Translations under genes and position numbers: made by a program
Assembly (NCBI GenBank): GCA_030706745.1
Contig: JAUZNX010000001.1
Coordinates: 310,001 to 374,000 of the forward strand
Length of the DNA: 64,000 nt
Source: Bacteroidota bacterium
GTDB taxonomy: Bacteria > Bacteroidota > Ignavibacteria > Palsa-1295
Reading direction: 5' to 3'
Notes under the pieces: model-generated
The model's input: only the letters and a program-made list of their open reading frames with translations
Told to the model about the DNA's origin: nothing
The model's database searches: none
Shown: positions 35,609 through 43,936 of the stretch, one piece after another
Layout: every line of letters begins with the position of its first letter
Position numbering within the stretch: the first letter of the stretch is position 1

Positions 35609-35761
35609 ATGAAACGCACCTACCAACCCAGTCGCCGCAAGCGCGCCAACAAGCACGGTTTCCGTTCACGCATGGCGACCAAGAATGGACGCCGCGTCCT
35701 CGCTTCCCGTCGCGCCAAAGGCCGGCATAAATTGACCGTCTCTGACGAGCGGAAGGGTTAA
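35609..35761 (+). CDS. rpmH: Large ribosomal subunit protein bL34
   Basis: The 50 residues start [18 protein letters not shown] and continue [20 protein letters not shown], the near-invariant L34 sequence. The protein is strongly basic and has the normal length, with a short acidic tail. It lies between parA and rnpA as in many origin regions. The intergenic terminator after it separates it from rnpA. Confidence 0.97.
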   Translation: MKRTYQPSRRKRANKHGFRSRMATKNGRRVLASRRAKGRHKLTVSDERKG

Positions 35762-35821
35762 TCCTGGCGGATATTCATCCGCTCCGGATTGCCCATTGTG
35801 GCCTCGATCCTGATTTTCGAA

Positions 35822-35849
35822 GCACCCGAATGTCCTTCGGGTGCTTTTT
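35822..35849 (+). terminator. Rho-independent terminator between rpmH and rnpA
   Basis: A perfect 9-bp stem, GCACCCGAA with TTCGGGTGC, has loop TGTCC and is followed by TTTTT. It ends 12 bp before the rnpA start, so it may reduce rnpA expression relative to rpmH. Confidence 0.92.
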
Positions 35850-35861
35850 GTTGCTGGCCGC

Positions 35862-36296
35862 ATGAATCCGCCAATGAGACCGCGACTTTCGCTCGATCGC
35901 GATCACACGGTGCGGGGTACGAAATTACTCGACTGGTTTTTTGCAAACCGAAAGTGGATCCGGTCCGCGAAACTGCAAGTCGTCGAGTGTTCCTGGGCGG
36001 AGCGGCCGCTTCCCGAAGGCGAAGCCTCGATCCGATTTCTCGTCCTTGCCACCAAGCGATCGTATCGGCGCGCGCACGACCGCAACCACGTTAAGCGATG
36101 GCTCCGAGCCGCCGTGACCGAAATCCCGGAATTTGTAACGTTGGAATTGAGCGCGAAAGAGCGCGAAAAGCAAATTCTCATCATGATGCGAATATCGAAA
36201 CCGCTTCCGGAAGTAAGTTGGCGGATGGTGGTCAGCGATGTCGAGCGAATAGCCGAATATCTTTCTTATCGTTCGATGAAGGGGCCGACCGCATGA
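35862..36296 (+). CDS. rnpA: Ribonuclease P protein component
   Basis: The protein is basic, with 144 residues. The family signature is the RNA-binding stretch RRAHDRNHVKRWLRAAV (RNR-type motif, about residues 68-84), preceded by FLVLATKRS. It assists the RNase P RNA in cutting tRNA 5' leaders. The ATG at 35862 is favoured; a TTG 21 bp earlier lies in the terminator stem. The stop overlaps the ispE start (ATGA). Confidence 0.88.
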   Translation: MNPPMRPRLSLDRDHTVRGTKLLDWFFANRKWIRSAKLQVVECSWAERPLPEGEASIRFLVLATKRSYRRAHDRNHVKRWLRAAVTEIPEFVTLELSAKEREKQILIMMRISKPLPEVSWRMVVSDVERIAEYLSYRSMKGPTA

Positions 36297-37129
36297 CAGG
36301 CCTCCGCGAATACATTGTGCCGTCGAAGATCAATCTCGGTTTGGAGATTCTTTCGAGGCGGCCGGATGGATACCATGAGATCAACACCGTCTTCTATCGC
36401 ACATTAGAGCCGCATGATGTTATCACGGTGAGCGATGCAGAGTTCTTCCGCATCACTTGTTCCGACCCTTCTCTCGTTGGTGAAGGCAACCTGATGTATC
36501 GCGCGGCGCACAGATTTGCGGACCAGTTTGGTTTGGAATTGCCATCGATAGAAGTCCATCTCGAAAAACGAATCCCGATGGGCGCAGGGCTTGGAGGCGG
36601 TTCCAGCGACGCGGCGACGATGTTGAGTATCTTATCCGAGTTCTCGAATGGTATTTCAGTACCGGCGGAGCTTACGGCCTCGATTGGTGCCGATGTCCCG
36701 TTCTTCTTCACCGGCGCAAAAGCGGCTGTCGCGACTGGCATCGGAGAGCAACTCACTCCGATCGATTTCGATCTCCATGCTGCGGTCCTCATCGTCCTCG
36801 ACCCAGCGATCCATGTCTCGACTCGCGAGGCATACGCCGGTCTGCGCTTGCCATTGACTCCTATCGCCACGAACTTTGCCGATTTGTTTGATGGCGCCGT
36901 GGATTTGAGTGATCTTCAAGACCATCTGCGAAACGACTTCGAAGCAACTGTCTTTCAACAGTATCCCAAGCTCTCATCAATAAAACAATCGCTGCTCGAC
37001 CGAGGCGCAGATCTCGCGCTTATGAGCGGGTCCGGCTCGGCTATCTTTGGGCTCTTCGAAGATGTCTCCGTTGCTGAAGACGCGAAGCGATGGTTTGAAG
37101 CGGATGACTTACTTGTGTTCCTCTCATAG
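36293..37129 (+). CDS. ispE: 4-diphosphocytidyl-2-C-methyl-D-erythritol kinase
   Basis: This 278-residue GHMP kinase carries out the fourth step of the MEP isoprenoid pathway. Motifs are PSKINLGLEILSRRPDGYHE (N-terminal), the ATP loop PMGAGLGGGSSDAATML (about residues 93-109) and the C-terminal LMSGSGSAIFGLF. The length is normal. The ATG at 36293 overlaps the rnpA stop. A frame extending to 36098 overlaps rnpA and is rejected. A REP-like element starts 1 bp after its stop. Confidence 0.95.
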   Translation: MTGLREYIVPSKINLGLEILSRRPDGYHEINTVFYRTLEPHDVITVSDAEFFRITCSDPSLVGEGNLMYRAAHRFADQFGLELPSIEVHLEKRIPMGAGLGGGSSDAATMLSILSEFSNGISVPAELTASIGADVPFFFTGAKAAVATGIGEQLTPIDFDLHAAVLIVLDPAIHVSTREAYAGLRLPLTPIATNFADLFDGAVDLSDLQDHLRNDFEATVFQQYPKLSSIKQSLLDRGADLALMSGSGSAIFGLFEDVSVAEDAKRWFEADDLLVFLS

Positions 37130-37130
37130 G

Positions 37131-37216
37131 GTCATTGCGAGCGAAGCGAAGCAATCCCTATCTGTCAAACCTGCGCGAGATTGCTTCGTCGCTCCGTTGT
37201 TGCGACTCGCAATGAC
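37131..37216. repeat. REP-like inverted repeat (HCERSEA type)
   Basis: GTCATTGCGAGCGAAGCGAAGC at the left (shown split as GTCATTGCGAGC and GAAGCGAAGCAATC) is answered by GATTGCTTCGTCGC and GCGACTCGCAATGAC at the right. This sequence type is widely seen in many bacterial phyla, where its translation gives HCERSEA. The element overlaps the 3' end of the aminotransferase gene. Confidence 0.88.
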
Positions 37217-38352
37217 ATGATCTGGTTTACTGACTCAATCGTCTGCTCGATGACGTAATCGATCTCTTCTTCTTTCAGCTTGGTATAGAGTGGCAGAGTG
37301 ATCGTCGAGTCGCCAATCCGTTCTGCGACAGGGAATGATCCTTCGGGTAATGCCAACTGGGTCCTGTAATAGGTCAGTCGATTGATCGAGCGGAAATTCA
37401 CTGCCACACCAATCCCACGGTCTTGCAGATCATTCAGAACTTCATCGCGAATTAATGGATCGACCCAAATCGTGAAGAGATGCCGGCCATGCACCGAACC
37501 GGGTAGGACACTTGGGAATGAAATGCCTTCGGCATTGCGAAAGCCTTCGGCATATCTCGTGCAGATCGCTTCGCGCCGTTCGAGCCGTTCAGCAAGTCGC
37601 GGGAGCTGAGGCAACAGCATGGCCGCCTGAATATCGAACATGTTGCACTTATAGCCAAGCGTCTCCATGTCGTAGTGCTTAAACCGCGCTGAGTAGCGGT
37701 CCGCAGCAGATTTGTTCATGCCGTGCTGGCGAAGCACCATGAGTTTTTCATATAGGTCCTGGTTATTAGTCGTGATCGCACCGCCTTCGCCTGATGCGAG
37801 GTTTTTTGTCGCGTAAAAGCTGAAGACCGCCATGTCGGAGAGCTCGCCCGGTCGAACGCCGTCGCGTTCGCTTTCGACGGAATGCGCGCAGTCCTCAATG
37901 ATTGCGAGTTTGTGCTTCCGCGCGATCTCGGACATTCGCCGCATGTCGCACATTTGCCCGTAGAGGTGCACCGGCAAGATTGCCCGAGTTCGGGGTGTGA
38001 TTGCCTTTTCGATTTCATCGCACGAAATATTCCCGGTTTCCGGCTCGACATCGACGAAGACGGGCTTGGCTCCGCACTCGATGATAATATTCGCGGTGGC
38101 CATGAAGGTCATCGGCGTAGTGATGACCTCATCGCCAGGGCCGATCCCGAGGGTTTTGAGTGCGATAAAACCGCCCATGGTCCAACTTGTTACGCCGACA
38201 GCATGCTCAGCGCGCAAGTACCTGGCGAATTGCGCTTCGAACTCCCGGGTTCTCGGACCCGTGGTCAAAAACGTCGAATGGATGACATCGGTCAGACTGT
38301 CAATTTCATCATCCCCAAGTGGGTGCTTGTAGAATTCAACTTTCATGGCCAA
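37165..38352 (-). CDS. DegT/DnrJ/EryC1/StrS family aminotransferase
   Basis: This 395-residue PLP enzyme of the sugar aminotransferase family acts on keto sugars of nucleotide sugars. The cofactor Lys lies in FYATKNLASGEGGAI (near residue 185). ITTPMTFMATANIIIECGAKPVFVDV and IIEDCAHSVES are typical. The product may be an amino sugar for lipopolysaccharide or glycan. The last 16 residues (SLRVATTERRSNLAQV) and the stop codon are coded by the REP-like repeat, so the original end probably lay slightly earlier. It stands alone, without other sugar genes nearby. Confidence 0.9.
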   Translation of the reverse strand: MAMKVEFYKHPLGDDEIDSLTDVIHSTFLTTGPRTREFEAQFARYLRAEHAVGVTSWTMGGFIALKTLGIGPGDEVITTPMTFMATANIIIECGAKPVFVDVEPETGNISCDEIEKAITPRTRAILPVHLYGQMCDMRRMSEIARKHKLAIIEDCAHSVESERDGVRPGELSDMAVFSFYATKNLASGEGGAITTNNQDLYEKLMVLRQHGMNKSAADRYSARFKHYDMETLGYKCNMFDIQAAMLLPQLPRLAERLERREAICTRYAEGFRNAEGISFPSVLPGSVHGRHLFTIWVDPLIRDEVLNDLQDRGIGVAVNFRSINRLTYYRTQLALPEGSFPVAERIGDSTITLPLYTKLKEEEIDYVIEQTIESVNQIMSLRVATTERRSNLAQV

Positions 38353-38766
38353 TACAACGCCCTGGCGCGCATTTGTGCTTCATGATTATTGAGCGATTCT
38401 GATTCCATCGCTAATTCCACTGCCTGTGCTCTTATCGTGGGATGTTTCAAAAGTAACCTATTATTCACTGTTACCTTTGGCTGATTGAAGTGTCCTATTA
38501 CCAGAGGCAGCGAATACACATGAATTGGCGGATGAGCGCGACGGAGTGGCAGAGCCTGACTGAACTGCCGCGATGCCGACAACTCAAAAACGGCCAAAAC
38601 GGGGTGCAAGCCGCATGTTTTAGTCTTGGCACTGTTTTCGTAGTAAATGATACCCGTACCTAAAGTTATGGCGAGAATAGAACAGATTCTTATCACCGAA
38701 TCGATCGCGGAAGCGAAGACGAAACATTGAGGCCTGATTATCGAAACAGTAGTAAGGAGTATTATT
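38353..38766. other. Intergenic region upstream of the TPR gene
   Basis: The 414 bp between divergent genes show no convincing reading frame. The minus-strand frame 38343-38801 overlaps the TPR start and has no domain. AAGGAG lies close before the TPR gene. Promoters for both directions must be here but none is obvious. Confidence 0.5.
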
Positions 38767-39300
38767 ATGAGACAGCCAAATACAGCCGGTTCTGCCGGCA
38801 CCGGCCCGGATGACCACGACGACGCGGTGCTGAAGGAGCGTGCTCAGGAATTCCTGCAGCGAGCCTACCGGCTTCAAATGTCGGGACATCTGAATGAGGC
38901 CATCGAAAGCTATAAGAAATCCATCGAGGTCATGCCGACGGCCGAAGCGCACACGTTCTTAGGCTGGGCGTTCAGCTTTTTAGGCGATTACGAGTCAGCG
39001 ATTGGCGAGTGCCGAAAGGCGATCGAAATCGATCCGGATTTCGGCAACCCCTATAATGATATCGGGGCTTACATGATCCAGCAAGGTGAGCTCGACGCGG
39101 CAATTCCGTATCTCGAGCTTGCCATGAAGGCGACTCGCTACGCCACTCCCCACTTTCCGCATTATAATTACGGACGGATTTTGGAACGTCGTGGCCTGTG
39201 GTTCGAAGCACTGCACGAGTACAAAAGCTCGCTCGATCTCGAACCGAATTACACGTTAGCCAAGGACGCATTTTACAGGTTGCAAGCACTATTGAACTAA
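38767..39300 (+). CDS. Tetratricopeptide-repeat protein
   Basis: The product has 177 residues with about four TPR motifs. A clear one is QRAYRLQMSGHLNEAIESYKKSIEVMP, followed by AHTFLGWAFSFLGDYESAIGECRKAIEIDPDFGNP and EYKSSLDLEPNYTLAKDAFY. No signal peptide is seen, so it is probably cytoplasmic and acts as a protein-protein scaffold. AAGGAG precedes the start and a strong terminator follows, so it is a single-gene unit. Confidence 0.88.
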   Translation: MRQPNTAGSAGTGPDDHDDAVLKERAQEFLQRAYRLQMSGHLNEAIESYKKSIEVMPTAEAHTFLGWAFSFLGDYESAIGECRKAIEIDPDFGNPYNDIGAYMIQQGELDAAIPYLELAMKATRYATPHFPHYNYGRILERRGLWFEALHEYKSSLDLEPNYTLAKDAFYRLQALLN

Positions 39301-39334
39301 TCGCTTCAGCAGGGTCTCTGGAGAGAGTTTGCAT

Positions 39335-39369
39335 GAGGCCGGGCACAGGGTGCCCGGCCTCTTATTTAT
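39335..39369 (+). terminator. Rho-independent terminator after the TPR gene
   Basis: An 11-bp GC-rich stem (39335-39345 with 39351-39361, loop CAGGG) is followed by TTATTTATT. Confidence 0.9.
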
Positions 39370-39422
39370 TCTCCAAAACCGAAACGATTCCAACCGGTGA
39401 TGTTCTTCTTCATCCGCGGAAA

Positions 39423-40238
39423 ATGCGTATCGAACAATTCAATCCCGAGCCAATCTGCTTGATCCCGTATCGGAAATTGGACAACGATAATGTCGTCCGC
39501 GATCATGAGTACCCGGTGTTCGAATGCCGTGCAAGCGGGTTGCCTGAGGGAATTGAAGCGATCGTCTGTACCTCTGACTTACAGGGAGTACATTCCTCGC
39601 CTGCATCGAAGCAAAATATCCTGTCGGGGGTTCACGTCGCTTCGAGCCTGCGGCAGTATTTTGAACTCCATGAGTATGCAAATCCGCAGAAGACTTTGGC
39701 GGTTCTCGCAGGGGATTTTTACACTGAACTAAATCTCGGCGGGCGCGGTGGCTTTGGATACGCGGATGAGGTGTGGCAAGCATTCGCATCGGCATTCGGA
39801 CATGTGGTGGGCGTTGCTGGCAATCACGACGATTTCAGACTGACGTTACGAGACGGTTACCCGAACCTGCATCTTTTGCATGATGAGGATCGCCGGAGTT
39901 GTGGCCTGAAGATCGACGGAATCGGGGGAATAATCGGTCACTCGACCAAACTTCCGATGCGCCACTCCGAAGCGGCATTTACGGCGATGTTCCATCGGCA
40001 GTTTGGCGCGCAACTGGACATCCTTGTCATGCACGATAATCCTGAACGCTTCGATCCGTTCTTTTCGGGACTTTCGCAACTTGCTGTGGGCACCAGCTCG
40101 CCCCCGGTCATTATCTTCGGTCACCGAAAGCTACGCGAGCCTCTCCGAGAACTGGAAAACGGCGTGCAATTACTAAGCGTGAATGAACGGGTTGTGATTC
40201 TAACCCGCGTATCAAGCTCATCGAAGGACCTCGATTAA
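39423..40238 (+). CDS. Calcineurin-like metallophosphoesterase
   Basis: The protein has 271 residues. The metal-binding motifs of the family occur in order: TSDLQG (about residue 45), LAGDFY, VAGNHDD, LVMHDNP and IFGHRK, as expected for a two-metal phosphoesterase. The substrate is unknown. The ATG at 39423 is chosen because upstream residues look non-coding and overlap the terminator. The 3' part of this gene has a second copy at 43793-43915, on the far side of the large T9SS gene, including 41 identical bases. The gene is convergent with that T9SS gene and overlaps it by 21 bp. Confidence 0.85.
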   Translation: MRIEQFNPEPICLIPYRKLDNDNVVRDHEYPVFECRASGLPEGIEAIVCTSDLQGVHSSPASKQNILSGVHVASSLRQYFELHEYANPQKTLAVLAGDFYTELNLGGRGGFGYADEVWQAFASAFGHVVGVAGNHDDFRLTLRDGYPNLHLLHDEDRRSCGLKIDGIGGIIGHSTKLPMRHSEAAFTAMFHRQFGAQLDILVMHDNPERFDPFFSGLSQLAVGTSSPPVIIFGHRKLREPLRELENGVQLLSVNERVVILTRVSSSSKDLD

Positions 40239-43200
40239 CTTCGAAATTCTTTGACGACCTTGCGACAGGCGAAGACAATAGAACCCGATAGGCAAGGTGG
40301 ATACATCGATTGTCAATTCGCCATTCAATATTCGCGCAATCTGCTCGCCCTGAACTCTTCTTCCCAGGGCATCGAACAATTCCAATTGAAATCCAGACTG
40401 TTGCGCGTAGCCCGCAATCAAGATCTTCATCGTTCCTCTCGCCGGATTTGGACTGATACTCTGAAGCTCGAAGGACCGCTTCGAAATAAAATGTGTCAAG
40501 AGCGAATCACCGCAGCCTGGGTCAAGCGTGAAGCTGACAGATGCTGGCTCAGACGAGAACGCGATACAGGAGTTCCGTGAGGATAGCGAGGAGTCCGTGA
40601 GATAGATACTCGTGCCCATCGTATCTGTTACGAATACCTTACATGTCACTCGGGCAAGCTCCGACTCCGCTACCGGATCGTAATTCGTTGGTATCGGAAC
40701 CGAGAGGTCAATGCCCGTGAAATCGAATTGCGAGATCGGTTGATTCGCGCCACCGAGATAGCTTACCAAAACGGGCGTAAGAAGATCGGTGCGTAGATTC
40801 AGCCGAAAGTTGACAGCGCGCACTCCAACTGGCAGCAGATTACCTGTGGCCAAAGCATATACGGGAACCTCGACAGTGCCAGTCGGTCCCGCCGTCAACG
40901 CCTGAGCTTTGAGATAAACCTCCAAGGAAGGAGGGTTCAGTGCAGTTGCGTACAGCGCAATGGATGTGTCGTGCTCCACGCCATTCTGACCATGGAAATA
41001 CAATCGACCATGACTAAAAGCATTGCCTGCTAATTCCGGCCGATAACGCACTCGAAGAGAATCAGTCCCTTGCGAAGGAATTGTATCACCACCAAATGGC
41101 ACCCGTTCAAACGGCGCTACTATGCCGACTAACGAGTCAAGTATGATTGCTCTGCAGCTTCCATTGGTCAGTCCGATCAGCAGACTATCAACGCCACATG
41201 CAGCGATTACGGGAGAAAATGTAAACGCTGTATCTGTAAGGCCGAGGGCAACACTTCCGCTCACAGTGAACGCTGAAAGTGGTATCGTTTTCGTACCAGC
41301 ATTTGTCGTAATGAAGAGAGTATCTCTGCTCAGGCCGTTCGGAATGTCCGAGTGGAATGATAGTGAGATACTATCATCAAAACCCGTCGGGATTGGGGTC
41401 GATGGCGATTGCGTAATCGAAAACTTGTCCCCACTCCCTAATCGGCATACAATATTCGATAGCGTGTCACAACCGACACTCGCAAGAGCAACAGAACGCG
41501 TTCGCGTTTCACATGTGGTCACTGTATCAAAGTCGAGCACCACCGGACTGATCGCAGACAATGGATTCCCGCGTCCGATGTGAATCTGTAACGCCATGAT
41601 TGTATCAAAGCCATTCGGCCCATACCTCGCATGTAACGTTACGAGCAGCGTTGTGTCACCGAGGTGCAACGCCGCTAAAGGGCTTCCTTCTGTACCTGGT
41701 AGAACACGAACTTGGAGTGAGCTGCTGTCACCAGGGTTTAGTACGATGGGCAGACGGCTCAGGAGTTCAATACCGGCTGGCAGCGAAACGGAGTCCACCT
41801 CCAGGGCACCGCACGCTGGATTCCGGATTGTGACGATGCACTGAGTGGAGTCGCACATCGCACTTGAAATCGAATTCGAGAGAAGCACAAAGGTGCGAGA
41901 ATCTGCAACTCCGGCACCTCGGACGATGATTGTATCAGTCTGATGCCGCTCGCCATCGAAATAATAGATCACGATCAGGCCGCTATCGGTCTGAGCGGTG
42001 GACGGTTTGTAGGTGATTGGAAAAACGGCCGCGCCACTATCCGGCGGGATAATATTCCTGACCGCCTTGAAAGAGAAATCCTGAACCGCTCCTGTAATTG
42101 GATGAAGAACGATGGAATCCACCACCACCTGCTGGCAGCCATGCGCAGAAAGTGAGAATGAGTCTCTTACCGATACCGGATGGCATAAGCTCTGCGTACC
42201 GAAGTCATGCAGCCGGTTACTGACGATATTGAGGATGCCGGGATTGGGAAGCACATTAAGAATCAAGTGGATGGACGTGTCTTCATCCTTCCAATCTTCG
42301 CGTCGAAGGCGCCCGTGAACCGTGATCGGATACGTGCCTGCTTTCTCCGCAATCACGTATAGCCGTGCCGTATCGGGTGATGACCCATTCGTCAACGCGC
42401 GATTCGTGAGTACTGTATAATAGCGGTTAGGCGCGATACTATCGATCGACGCAGAGTCGATCCAGACGCGGTCGCAGCCAGCAAACGAAGCAATAAACTC
42501 GAGTGAAAGGCTGTCACAAAGCGTGGTCGTGATGGTATCACTATTTGACTTCGAGAAGTTCGTCGTGATCAAAGGCAGGACGGAGGAGTTGAGCAGCCCA
42601 TCCCCTCCGTCGGTTGTTTTCCAAAGCATGCCGTCCGCCGCAAGAGCATATACGATGGCGCCGCGACCAATGACCGAATAGCTATGAACCCAGTAATTGG
42701 TCGTTGGGGACATGATGTTCTGCCAAGTCGCGCCAGCATCCGTCGTCCTCACAAAACCAGTTACACCTTCGTCGTTCTCAATGTAAACGGGAGCGCAGTC
42801 ATTGCCGGCGACGCCCTCGATTTCAGCTCCAAGACCATGCCCCCCAATCGAATCGACCTGCTGAAACGTAAGACCGTAATCCGTAGACCGCCAGATAATT
42901 GCGCCCGTTACGGTGAAGTTCTTGAAGAGATTCTGAGCCAGGAATATCGTGGACGAATTCGGCTTCATCCAGCACAAAAACCGGCTGTCCATGTTAACTG
43001 GATTTGTTGCCGATCCTCGCCGCCAGGAACTACCTGCATTCGTGGACACTGCCGTCATACCCGTGCCGACACTAGCGCCTGTCTGCAAATCAACAATCGA
43101 AAGGACTCCGGACCGGCTGCCAAGAATACCGTTCCTCGGTTGACCGCCAACACCGGGATACGTGTCAGTCCATGTTACGCCATCATTCGTACTTCGACGA

Positions 43201-43727
43201 TACACGGTCGTACTGCCGTCACTGCCACCATGCCCGTCGTTGTATGCCCAAATTGAAGCAAGCACCGTGTCACCACTGCCGTAGGCCCATTCGCATCCGA
43301 CTGAATCCGGTGTAATCCGTCTCCAAGTAGACCCGCTGTCGAGACTTTCATATATTCCCTCGCCGATCGACGCATGCCCTACACTTGCTGGGACCGGTAG
43401 CAGTAGGTGAGATGGCGATAGGAAGAACAGCTCTGCATTCGGTCCATTTTCGGAACTGTTAGGGCACGGCACCAAAACACTATCCCAGGTGCGGCAGCCG
43501 TTCCTGGTCCGATAGAACATTTGTCGAGGATTCCCGTGACCCCAACCTTGAAAAACAAAGCCATAGTCCTCGTTTAGGAAAAATACCCCTCCAGGACCAC
43601 TCCACATCGTAGGAAGAGACAGATGTTGCCAGTGTTGAGCATACACGGGTGCACCGCTGCAACTCAATAGGAGGAGCACAATCGAGAAAATGAGACCCGT
43701 CCACCGAGTTTGTATTTGAGTACTCAT
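40218..43727 (-). CDS. Large secreted T9SS-sorted protein with propeller and Ig-like domains
   Basis: The protein has 1169 residues. A signal peptide (residues 1-31, ending PVYAQ) precedes an N-terminal YCF48/BNR-type propeller region with repeated Asp-box-like turns (SLDSGSTWRR, STNDGVTWTD, TTDAGATWQN, KTTDGGDG at about 40-385). Several Ig-like domains with paired cysteines follow (about 395-960), in the manner of ASPM-SPD2-Hydin/choice-of-anchor-D repeats. A cohesin-like stretch comes before the C-terminal type IX sorting domain (LQSISPNPARGTMKI, ending RISKLIEVLR). It should be exported and attached to the cell surface or released. The gene at 60230 is a paralogue of the same length and layout. 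It lies between a metallophosphoesterase and a copy of that gene's 3' end. Confidence 0.85.
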   Translation of the reverse strand: MSTQIQTRWTGLIFSIVLLLLSCSGAPVYAQHWQHLSLPTMWSGPGGVFFLNEDYGFVFQGWGHGNPRQMFYRTRNGCRTWDSVLVPCPNSSENGPNAELFFLSPSHLLLPVPASVGHASIGEGIYESLDSGSTWRRITPDSVGCEWAYGSGDTVLASIWAYNDGHGGSDGSTTVYRRSTNDGVTWTDTYPGVGGQPRNGILGSRSGVLSIVDLQTGASVGTGMTAVSTNAGSSWRRGSATNPVNMDSRFLCWMKPNSSTIFLAQNLFKNFTVTGAIIWRSTDYGLTFQQVDSIGGHGLGAEIEGVAGNDCAPVYIENDEGVTGFVRTTDAGATWQNIMSPTTNYWVHSYSVIGRGAIVYALAADGMLWKTTDGGDGLLNSSVLPLITTNFSKSNSDTITTTLCDSLSLEFIASFAGCDRVWIDSASIDSIAPNRYYTVLTNRALTNGSSPDTARLYVIAEKAGTYPITVHGRLRREDWKDEDTSIHLILNVLPNPGILNIVSNRLHDFGTQSLCHPVSVRDSFSLSAHGCQQVVVDSIVLHPITGAVQDFSFKAVRNIIPPDSGAAVFPITYKPSTAQTDSGLIVIYYFDGERHQTDTIIVRGAGVADSRTFVLLSNSISSAMCDSTQCIVTIRNPACGALEVDSVSLPAGIELLSRLPIVLNPGDSSSLQVRVLPGTEGSPLAALHLGDTTLLVTLHARYGPNGFDTIMALQIHIGRGNPLSAISPVVLDFDTVTTCETRTRSVALASVGCDTLSNIVCRLGSGDKFSITQSPSTPIPTGFDDSISLSFHSDIPNGLSRDTLFITTNAGTKTIPLSAFTVSGSVALGLTDTAFTFSPVIAACGVDSLLIGLTNGSCRAIILDSLVGIVAPFERVPFGGDTIPSQGTDSLRVRYRPELAGNAFSHGRLYFHGQNGVEHDTSIALYATALNPPSLEVYLKAQALTAGPTGTVEVPVYALATGNLLPVGVRAVNFRLNLRTDLLTPVLVSYLGGANQPISQFDFTGIDLSVPIPTNYDPVAESELARVTCKVFVTDTMGTSIYLTDSSLSSRNSCIAFSSEPASVSFTLDPGCGDSLLTHFISKRSFELQSISPNPARGTMKILIAGYAQQSGFQLELFDALGRRVQGEQIARILNGELTIDVSTLPIGFYCLRLSQGRQRISKLIEVLR

Positions 43728-43753
43728 GTTACTGCCCTCTAATCGCGAAGCCC

Positions 43754-43783
43754 AGCGCCCCCCGAATGATTCCGGGGAGCGCT
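43754..43783. terminator. GC-rich hairpin upstream of the large T9SS gene
   Basis: AGCGC and CCCCCGAA face TTCCGGGG and GCGCT in a near-perfect stem. No T-run follows on either side. It lies between the T9SS gene start and the phosphoesterase fragment, and could be an old terminator or part of a repeat. Confidence 0.4.
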
Positions 43784-43792
43784 GAAGTGCCC

Positions 43793-43915
43793 CTCGCCGT
43801 CTTCGGTCACCGCAAACAGCCCGAGCCGCTCATCGGGCTTACGAACGGCGTGCAATTACTAAGCGTGAATGAACGGGTTGTGATCGTCCGGCGTAAAAAA
43901 GACGGCGCGATGTGA
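43793..43915 (+). pseudogene. 3' fragment of a metallophosphoesterase gene (duplicate)
   Basis: Read in frame this gives VFGHRKQPEPLIGLTNGVQLLSVNERVVIVRRKKDGAM and a stop, matching the end of the phosphoesterase at 39423-40238 (IFGHRKLREPL, then NGVQLLSVNERVVI). Bases 43844-43884 are identical to 40158-40198. The catalytic 5' parts are missing, so it is a remnant of a second copy. Confidence 0.85.
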
Positions 43916-43936
43916 CGTTGCGCCCTCGAGTCTTCT

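Noticed and set aside
36098-36292. Upstream extension of ispE
   Set aside because: It overlaps rnpA in a different frame; the ATG at 36293 fits the family start.
38343-38801. 152-residue minus-strand frame before the TPR gene
   Set aside because: It overlaps both neighbouring gene starts and has a low-complexity hydrophobic start but no domain.
43754-43783. Hairpin as a certain terminator
   Set aside because: No T-run on either side; it is listed only with low confidence.
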